A stretch of DNA of 34,475 bases, taken from positions 1-34,475 of the forward strand of contig CAYIBX010000012.1 of the NCBI GenBank assembly GCA_964361785.1. Reading direction: 5' to 3'. Below the pieces are notes generated by a model. It was not told the DNA's origin and searched no databases. It was given only the letters and a program-made list of their open reading frames with translations. Shown here in pieces: positions 29,481-34,475 of this stretch. Position numbers and translations under genes: made by a program. The DNA comes from UBA927 sp964361785 (GTDB taxonomy: Bacteria > Patescibacteriota > Microgenomatia > UBA10105 > UBA927). Every line of letters begins with the position of its first letter. The first letter of the stretch is position 1.

Positions 29481-29490
29481 AGTTATTTAC

Positions 29491-29498
29491 AGTATACT
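29491..29498. promoter_or_regulatory. symmetric bidirectional -10 element
   Basis: AGTATACT is a perfect 8-bp palindrome that reads TATACT on both strands. On the plus strand seven bases lead to the Nudix ATG at 29506. On the minus strand ten bases lead to the glycosyltransferase ATG at 29480. Confidence 0.6.
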
Positions 29499-29505
29499 AA
29501 AATAT

Positions 29506-29940
29506 ATGAAAGATCGATTCAAGATGATAGCAAGTTCATATTTATTTTTTATAAAGGATGGGAAAATATTACTCTCCCTAAGGAGTCAAACAGGATATGA
29601 AGATGGAAACTATAGTTTGCCAGCAGGACATGTTGAGGATGGGGAAGCGCTTACTGATTGTCTTATTCGAGAAACGAAAGAAGAAATCGGCATTGATATC
29701 GATAAAAATGATATTTCACTTGTTCATGTCATGCATCGAAAGGAAACGGATATTCGTGTCGATTTTTTCTTTACGACCACCAAATGGGCAGGAACACCCA
29801 CAAATTGCGAGCCGCAAAAATGTGATGATCTTTCCTGGTTTGCGCTAAATGCCTTGCCCAAAAATACAGTGCCCTACATTCGGTCAGCAATTGAGGGCTG
29901 GAGGAAGGGAGAAATATATCAAGAACGTGGGTGGGATTAG
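29506..29940 (+). CDS. Nudix hydrolase
   Basis: The 144-residue protein has an intact Nudix box, GHVEDGEALTDCLIRETKEE followed by IGI, with every G-x5-E-x7-R-E-x2-E-E-x-G position filled. It is preceded by YSLPAG and followed by WFALNALP, as in ADP-ribose or NTP pyrophosphohydrolases of MutT/NUDT type. The enzyme should cleave a nucleoside diphosphate linked to another group; the substrate is not determined. The start follows from TATACT seven bases upstream; an upstream open frame is only a shadow of the divergent gene. The 3' end overlaps the convergent gene by 4 bp. Confidence 0.92.
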   Translation: MKDRFKMIASSYLFFIKDGKILLSLRSQTGYEDGNYSLPAGHVEDGEALTDCLIRETKEEIGIDIDKNDISLVHVMHRKETDIRVDFFFTTTKWAGTPTNCEPQKCDDLSWFALNALPKNTVPYIRSAIEGWRKGEIYQERGWD

Positions 29941-30353
29941 ATTTTAATTCTATAAATCTTCGTATGTGTTTTTCCATTTTTAAGGTTTGATTGTATAGTA
30001 AGTGTTGCGCCAGATATGTTTCTATGTGGCGTGCAGACGCCATGACTGCAGGTGCCAAAGTAAAGATCGCGTGATTCTGTAGATGCTGCCGACGGTGTGA
30101 TTGAGCCCATAGCTCCTTGTTGTGTCCCACCAGATTTATAGGCGAGTGTATAAGAAATACTTTTGACGTTTGAAAGGTTTTGAAAGGTAACCACGACACT
30201 ATTGGTATTTCGGGAAAGTCGTGCTTTCGAATATCCGACCGCTGCAGCGACACCTTTGGCAATGGGAGTGCGAACGCGAATTTTTGCTGCTGAAACTGAT
30301 GGAACTGTTATAAGAGAGAGTGAGACGATAAGAAGGATGAGGAAGCGATTCAT
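29937..30353 (-). CDS. small exported protein with a two-cysteine motif
   Basis: The 138-residue protein has a clear signal peptide, MNRFLILLIVSLSLITVPSV ending SAA, and a mature beta-rich domain: SVVVTFQNLSNVKSISYTLA, a Gly/Ser-rich turn and FGTCSHGVCTPH followed by GATLTIQSN. The C-x4-C pair probably forms a disulfide. It resembles small Ig-like exported proteins seen in Patescibacteria, without a named function. The start at 30353 is chosen because TATGAT lies six bases before it and the signal peptide begins there. Confidence 0.65.
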   Translation of the reverse strand: MNRFLILLIVSLSLITVPSVSAAKIRVRTPIAKGVAAAVGYSKARLSRNTNSVVVTFQNLSNVKSISYTLAYKSGGTQQGAMGSITPSAASTESRDLYFGTCSHGVCTPHRNISGATLTIQSNLKNGKTHTKIYRIKI

Positions 30354-30359
30354 AAAAGT

Positions 30360-30365
30360 ATCATA
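30360..30365 (-). promoter_or_regulatory. -10 box of the small exported protein gene
   Basis: TATGAT, six bases, ATG at 30353 on the minus strand. Confidence 0.5.
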
Positions 30366-30404
30366 GCAAAAATAGGTACACAAGTGATACACTTCTTTTT
30401 AGTA

Positions 30405-31004
30405 ATGAAAAAAGTTGTTATCATAGTTATTTCCGGCGTACTTCTTGGACTTTTAGGAGCGAGTGGGTATCTTTGGTCATATCCAAAAAGCCTTGAGAAA
30501 CCCCCTGAAAAAATTATCGTTTCATACGCCACATGGAAAGATCCTCTCGGCATCACGTTTTCATATCCTGTGGACGCAATTATCGACAAACATGATGAAG
30601 ATAAAGAAAATTATATGCATGTCGAAATTACGTCAGCGACACATTCAGGCGGCTTGGTTTTGTGGGCTAAAGATTTACCCAAAGGCGTCACTGATCTTTT
30701 ATCGTGGGCCAAAAAAGAAACAGCGACAGGATCAGGTGTAATTATCGATACGACGCTTGGCAGGCAAGATGCTAAAAAAATTCTTTTTGGTACGGATAAG
30801 GTTAGAATTGGCGTCGTTTATGATGGATTGGTGTTTGAGATAGAGGGAAATTTGGACACAGGAGGGTATTGGAAAGACGTACTGGAAACTACGATTTCTT
30901 CATACATTTTTTATCCTATTGAAGAATCAGGTCAGGCGTCTCCACCATCGGATGTCAGTGGTGATACAGGGGTGAGTGTTGATGAAGAAGAAGTATTGGA
31001 GTAA
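30405..31004 (+). CDS. signal-anchored extracytoplasmic protein
   Basis: The 199-residue protein has an N-terminal anchor (KVVIIVISGVLLGLLGASGY), then a beta-rich domain beginning WKDPLGITFSYPVDAII, the pattern of short lipoprotein-like or PsbP-like domains, with VRIGVVYDGLVFEIEG near the end. The tail is acidic and Ser/Pro-rich (GDTGVSVDEEEVLE). The ATG at 30405 is preferred to an upstream GTG because the anchor follows it directly and TACACT is 11 bases upstream. Function unknown. Confidence 0.65.
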   Translation: MKKVVIIVISGVLLGLLGASGYLWSYPKSLEKPPEKIIVSYATWKDPLGITFSYPVDAIIDKHDEDKENYMHVEITSATHSGGLVLWAKDLPKGVTDLLSWAKKETATGSGVIIDTTLGRQDAKKILFGTDKVRIGVVYDGLVFEIEGNLDTGGYWKDVLETTISSYIFYPIEESGQASPPSDVSGDTGVSVDEEEVLE

Positions 31005-31009
31005 ATATG

Positions 31010-31089
31010 TTATACTCCATCTTGTCCTAGGAACAAAGGGTGACCGGTTGGTAGCTTCTTGACGTCCTCAGGGGGAAAGGAAAATCCAT
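31010..31089 (+). promoter_or_regulatory. promoter and long leader of the RRM gene
   Basis: TATACT at 31010-31015 is followed by about 70 bases before the ATG. The leader has a small dyad (CTTGTCCTAGGAACAAAG) and purine-rich AGGGGGAAAGGAAAA near the start codon. A long leader is unusual here and recalls cold-regulated RNA-binding protein genes. Confidence 0.5.
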
Positions 31090-31356
31090 ATGGCTATAAA
31101 TTTATTTGTAGGGAACTTGCCTTACAGCATGACCAGTGATGATATGGCACAAGTGTTTGCACCTGCAGGCACAGTTGTATCAGCAAAGGTGATAAGTGAC
31201 AAATATTCAGGCCGCTCACGCGGTTTTGGATTCGTCGAAATGTCTACCGATGAGGAAGCAAAGAAAGCTATCGAAATGTTTAATGGTAAAGACGTCGATG
31301 GTCGCGCACTTGTCGTCAATGAGGCAAAACCTCGAGAAGACAGACCACGCATGTAA
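31090..31356 (+). CDS. RRM-family RNA-binding protein
   Basis: The 88-residue single RNA recognition motif has RNP2 LFVGNL (residues 5-10) and RNP1 RGFGFVEM (44-51), with the aromatic RNA-stacking residues Phe6, Phe46 and Phe48. It ends in a short basic tail (KPREDRPRM). Such proteins occur in cyanobacteria and many other bacteria, often cold-induced, and bind single-stranded RNA. A long structured leader precedes the gene and a strong terminator follows, so it is a single-gene unit. Confidence 0.95.
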   Translation: MAINLFVGNLPYSMTSDDMAQVFAPAGTVVSAKVISDKYSGRSRGFGFVEMSTDEEAKKAIEMFNGKDVDGRALVVNEAKPREDRPRM

Positions 31357-31390
31357 ATTATGTGTGGAATTGATTTAATGATCAGAAAAA

Positions 31391-31415
31391 CCCCAGCGTA
31401 CGCTGGGGTTTTTTT
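31391..31415 (+). terminator. strong intrinsic terminator
   Basis: CCCCAGCG and CGCTGGGG form an 8-bp stem around TA, preceded by AAAAA and followed by seven T. It can work in both directions. Confidence 0.92.
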
Positions 31416-31465
31416 GTGGCATAAAATAAAAAAAAGGTATACAATACCACCTAAAGGGGGAATCT

Positions 31466-31942
31466 ATGAATAAAACAATTCTCTGGGGCATAATTATTTT
31501 AGTAGGTGTGGCAGCGGGATGGATGTATTTTAACGGCGATCTTAACCTGTATCGTACGAACAGAAAGACATCTCCAAAAACAAGCGAGTCCACACCTCTT
31601 GGTGATGGAAGTACAGCGATTATCACCGATGAAGCTTCTATTACAGGTGACACAAAAGGAGGAGTTGGTGATCAATTTCTTTTTACATTTACAGATTCTG
31701 GATTTCAGCCGAAAGAACTTACGGTAAAGAAGGGAGACACAGTTTCGTTTGTCAATCAAAGCGCAAGCGCCATGTGGGTAGCATCTGCCGTACATCCTAC
31801 ACATCAAGTGTTGCCAGGATTTGATCAGAAGAAAAGTGTGGGGAAAGGTGGCACGTATATGTATACCTTTGAAAAGGCGGGGACGTGGAAATTTCATAAC
31901 CACATGGCGCCAGAAATGGTGGGGACAGTCATTGTAAAATAA
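31466..31942 (+). CDS. membrane-anchored cupredoxin-like protein
   Basis: The 158-residue protein has an N-terminal anchor (5-22), a Thr/Ser linker and a cupredoxin domain from about residue 70: FTFTDSGFQPKELTVKKGDT, VHPTH (His110, His113) and WKFHNHMAPEM near the end. Where type 1 copper proteins carry Cys there is His144/Asn145, so a blue-copper site is unlikely; His110, His144, His146 and Met residues could form a different metal site. A TACAAT and AAAGGGGGAA upstream give a leadered transcript. It may handle copper outside the cell, as the 4870-5901 fusion might. Confidence 0.85.
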   Translation: MNKTILWGIIILVGVAAGWMYFNGDLNLYRTNRKTSPKTSESTPLGDGSTAIITDEASITGDTKGGVGDQFLFTFTDSGFQPKELTVKKGDTVSFVNQSASAMWVASAVHPTHQVLPGFDQKKSVGKGGTYMYTFEKAGTWKFHNHMAPEMVGTVIVK

Positions 31943-31946
31943 TTTT

Positions 31947-34352
31947 TTATGGTGTGGGAGTTGGGGTAGAGGGAGGTGTTGGGATTGGTGCACATCTGCC
32001 GCTTACTGGTTCTGTACCACGCACAAAGTATTCTGCTTTTCCAAAATAGCACGGTATAGATACTACATTTTCTGGTTTCATAGGTATTTCATCCGGCATA
32101 TTTTTAAGAAGTTCTACCATAATGTCATGCCAAATTGGAGCGGCCCCCGTAATCCCTGACGTAAGATATGGATTCATGGGGGAGTTGTCATTATTTCCTA
32201 CCCATACAACGCTTGTATACGAAGGAGTGTATCCAGCTGTCCAGTTATCTCGTTTGTCGTTGGTCGTTCCTGTTTTTACCGCGACAGTTTTGTTTGGTAT
32301 GACAAGAGACGAGTTTGGACCAAATGCTTGGGATCTGGCTATATTATCAGAAAGAATGTTTGTTAAGATCCATGAAACTTCTGGAGAGACAGCCTGCGTT
32401 CCTTTGTCGGGCTTATATTCATCAATAATTTTTCCTGTGTAGTCAGCTACAGTAAGTATCGGCATAAGATCCATGCGTTTGCCGTTATTGGCAAGTGTCG
32501 CATATACATTTGCCATCTCAAGCATGGTCACTTCACCGCCACCAAGAGTTAATGAAAGACCATATTGTGATGGATCTTTCCATGAATGAATACCCATTTG
32601 TTGCGCCATTTCCATCATTATAGGCAGTCCAATTTTTGCAAGTGTCTTTACTGCGGGGATGTTGTAAGAATTGGCAAACGCTAACCGAAGTGGTACCAGA
32701 CCATGAAATTTACTATCGTAATTGACAGGTGCATACGTAGGCCCACCGATTTGAGGGAATGCAATAGGACTGTCATCAATAAGGCTGGCGGCCGTCATAC
32801 CATTTTCAAGAGCCGCAGCATACGTGACCACTTTGATGGATGATCCTGGTTGTTGCATAGAAGTGGTGACATTGACGTTGCCATCGTGCGTCGTATCAAA
32901 ATAGTCTCGGCTTCCAATCATAGCGATGATCTCGCCGTTTTTTGGGTTTACTACAAGAGCCGCACCATTCCCCACCCAAAGATTGGTAAGCGCATTGATG
33001 TGCGTGCTGACAATTGTTTCTATTTTTTCTTGGATAGATAAGTCCAAAGACGTCGTGACCCGAAGTCCACCACGTTCTACCATGCGAGTTCCATATCTTT
33101 TTTCTAATAATTCCTTGATGTACATGACAAAGTGTGGAGCTCGAATGGTAATTCGAGGAGTCGCTAGGTTAAGTTTTTCTGCTAGCGCTTCGTTTCGTTC
33201 TTTGACGGTAATCATGCCATCTTCTTCCATCCTTCGAAGTACTTCACGTTGGCGGATATATGCTTTTTCTGGATGATTGCCAAATGGTGAGTATTCGCTT
33301 GGGGCTGCTGGAAGTCCAGCAAGAAGCGCTGATTCGGCAAGGGTAAGTTGACCAACTGATTTTCTAAAATACGTTTGGCTCGCAGCTTCTATACCCCAAG
33401 CAGTGCCGCCATAGGGAACTTGATTGAAATACATCTCAAGAATTTGTTCTTTGGAGTATAGCCGTTCGGCCCAAAAGGCTAAAATGAGTTCTTTTGTTTT
33501 TCTTACCAGATTGACATCAGAGGTAAGAAGTGCAGATTTTATGAGTTGTTGGGTGATGGTAGATCCCCCCTGTATGCGTTTATTGATAAGAATTTCTTTG
33601 ATGGATCGAAATATGGCTCTTGGAGAGAATCCTAAATGTGTATAGAAATCACGATCTTCTATAGCAATCGTTGCGTTAATGACGTTTTGCGGGATACTTA
33701 TAAGCGTAACTGGTGTACGATTTTGATCCGCATAGATTTCGTAGAGTATGCGGCCATTTTTATCAAATATTTTTGTGGAAACTTCCAAGTCGCGTTGTGT
33801 TAGAAGTTGTGGATTTGGTAATGTTTTTAAAAATAACCACATATTATATGGAAGTAAGACAAATAAAAGTGTCAGCATGATTCCCGTAGCAAACGATTGC
33901 ATATGAAGCGTTTTCGTCGTACTTTTTTGTATTTCAATAGTTGGGGTGGGCGTAATGATGACACGGCGTTTTTTAGGGTTTAATTTGGGAATAGTAAAGT
34001 GCGGGATCCTGATGGGAGGCAAACTCAGAATAAACGTTGGGATATGGATTGTAGGAAAATGAAGAGGAGGCAGTGTTACTTTGGGGAATGTAAACGATCG
34101 CGTGAAGTGTCTACCCTGTTTTTTCTTTACTATACGCCTTTTTTCTGTCACCCAATTTTTTGATGCTGAGGTAGTCTCTTGGTAGAGTGTGTTGATAATA
34201 GTCGCGACTGTTTTTGGGGTTTTAATAGCAAATTGTCCTACGTGTTTAACCCCGTCACCTATGGCGACAAGAGCTGTAATCGTAGTTATTACCAAAGAGA
34301 TAGTATGTGACAAAAGCCATGAAAAGAACGAAAATCTATTGCGGGGCGTCAT
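31947..34352 (-). CDS. class A penicillin-binding protein (glycosyltransferase-transpeptidase)
   Basis: The 801-residue bifunctional protein polymerises and cross-links peptidoglycan. GT51 motifs are EDRDFY with Glu232, GGSTITQQ (262-269) and the later NQVPYGG. Transpeptidase motifs are S504-x2-K507 in PGSSIK, SYN at 562-564 and KTGT at 693-696. Unusually, about 180 residues precede the enzyme: one hydrophobic segment at 14-32, a Pro-rich stretch (90-124) with a proline every few residues, then the membrane helix at about 155-176. The C-terminus is a Thr/Pro tail. TAAAAT lies six bases before the ATG. Confidence 0.95.
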   Translation of the reverse strand: MTPRNRFSFFSWLLSHTISLVITTITALVAIGDGVKHVGQFAIKTPKTVATIINTLYQETTSASKNWVTEKRRIVKKKQGRHFTRSFTFPKVTLPPLHFPTIHIPTFILSLPPIRIPHFTIPKLNPKKRRVIITPTPTIEIQKSTTKTLHMQSFATGIMLTLLFVLLPYNMWLFLKTLPNPQLLTQRDLEVSTKIFDKNGRILYEIYADQNRTPVTLISIPQNVINATIAIEDRDFYTHLGFSPRAIFRSIKEILINKRIQGGSTITQQLIKSALLTSDVNLVRKTKELILAFWAERLYSKEQILEMYFNQVPYGGTAWGIEAASQTYFRKSVGQLTLAESALLAGLPAAPSEYSPFGNHPEKAYIRQREVLRRMEEDGMITVKERNEALAEKLNLATPRITIRAPHFVMYIKELLEKRYGTRMVERGGLRVTTSLDLSIQEKIETIVSTHINALTNLWVGNGAALVVNPKNGEIIAMIGSRDYFDTTHDGNVNVTTSMQQPGSSIKVVTYAAALENGMTAASLIDDSPIAFPQIGGPTYAPVNYDSKFHGLVPLRLAFANSYNIPAVKTLAKIGLPIMMEMAQQMGIHSWKDPSQYGLSLTLGGGEVTMLEMANVYATLANNGKRMDLMPILTVADYTGKIIDEYKPDKGTQAVSPEVSWILTNILSDNIARSQAFGPNSSLVIPNKTVAVKTGTTNDKRDNWTAGYTPSYTSVVWVGNNDNSPMNPYLTSGITGAAPIWHDIMVELLKNMPDEIPMKPENVVSIPCYFGKAEYFVRGTEPVSGRCAPIPTPPSTPTPTP

Positions 34353-34358
34353 ATCGGG

Positions 34359-34364
34359 ATTTTA
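34359..34364 (-). promoter_or_regulatory. -10 box of the penicillin-binding protein gene
   Basis: TAAAAT, six bases, ATG at 34352 on the minus strand. Confidence 0.5.
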
Positions 34365-34425
34365 TATCATTTCTATAGGATAAACACAAGGAGTAGGCGA
34401 GGGAACGAGGGATTTATTTTAGGGT

Positions 34426-34475
34426 CTAGAGTACTTTAGAGCGGATTTTCTCTAAAATTCTTGAGCAAACTCTGA
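34426..34475 (-). CDS. possible C-terminal end of an upstream gene (partial)
   Basis: On the minus strand a frame open from the window edge encodes a segment ending RVCSRILEKIRSKVL and stops at TAG (34428-34426). It could be the tail of the gene before the penicillin-binding protein. The piece is too short to identify. Confidence 0.2.
   Translation of the reverse strand, partial: RVCSRILEKIRSKVL

Noticed and set aside
29386..29505. 40-residue N-terminal extension of the Nudix hydrolase
   Set aside because: It overlaps the start of the divergent glycosyltransferase and the shared -10 box; the Nudix fold begins after 29506.

Overview
The window looks like a chromosome segment of a Candidate Phyla Radiation (Patescibacteria) bacterium, probably of the Microgenomates type. 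This is inferred from gene style, not from a phylogeny: short genes, standard genetic code, many small membrane-anchored proteins, GT-C and GT2 glycosyltransferases, a TauE/SafE-cupredoxin fusion, bacterial SET proteins and an intron-bearing tRNA. Sixteen host-style genes have a -10 box ending exactly 6 (14 genes) or 7 (2 genes) bases before ATG, so leaderless transcription seems to be the default. That signature also resolves several start codons.

Layout. 1-9.3 kb is a core-like region: a degenerate Nudix-fold protein, a beta-CASP RNase-like hydrolase, a copper operon on the minus strand (CsoR repressor, TauE/SafE-cupredoxin, CopZ, CopA) followed by a SET-domain gene with its own promoter, a cupin, a GT2 glycosyltransferase, a GT-C membrane protein and a second SET methyltransferase. 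9.4-13.9 kb is an accessory patch: an unknown gene, a Fic protein whose motif His is Gln, an IS transposase remnant, a cytidine deaminase, a P-loop kinase, a hypothetical and a secreted protein. Four copies of a roughly 37-bp dispersed repeat lie between these genes. 14-18.5 kb is a defence-like island: two HEPN-like genes in tandem, then a convergent type II restriction-modification pair whose methyltransferase carries an N-terminal helix-turn-helix and sits behind a palindrome covering its own -10 box. The R-M pair is bracketed by about 43-bp direct repeats.

18.6-26.1 kb is probably an integrated mobile element: nearly all genes are on the plus strand, and it has a tyrosine recombinase, an isolated MgsA/RarA C-terminal-like protein, an Xre repressor, small membrane and zinc-ribbon proteins, a winged-helix protein and a large serine recombinase. 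None of its genes shows the -10/N6/ATG signature. It holds a 900-bp non-coding stretch with repeats whose arms change in a compensatory way. The recombinase gene ends inside a tRNA-Asn(GUU) gene on the other strand. That tRNA is split by a compact 205-nt group I intron, and a LAGLIDADG-like endonuclease gene lies immediately upstream of it.

27-34.5 kb returns to core-like genes: a secreted paralogue of the 13.2-kb protein, a PMT-type glycosyltransferase, a canonical Nudix hydrolase, two small exported or anchored proteins, an RRM RNA-binding protein with a long leader and a strong terminator, a cupredoxin and a class A penicillin-binding protein.
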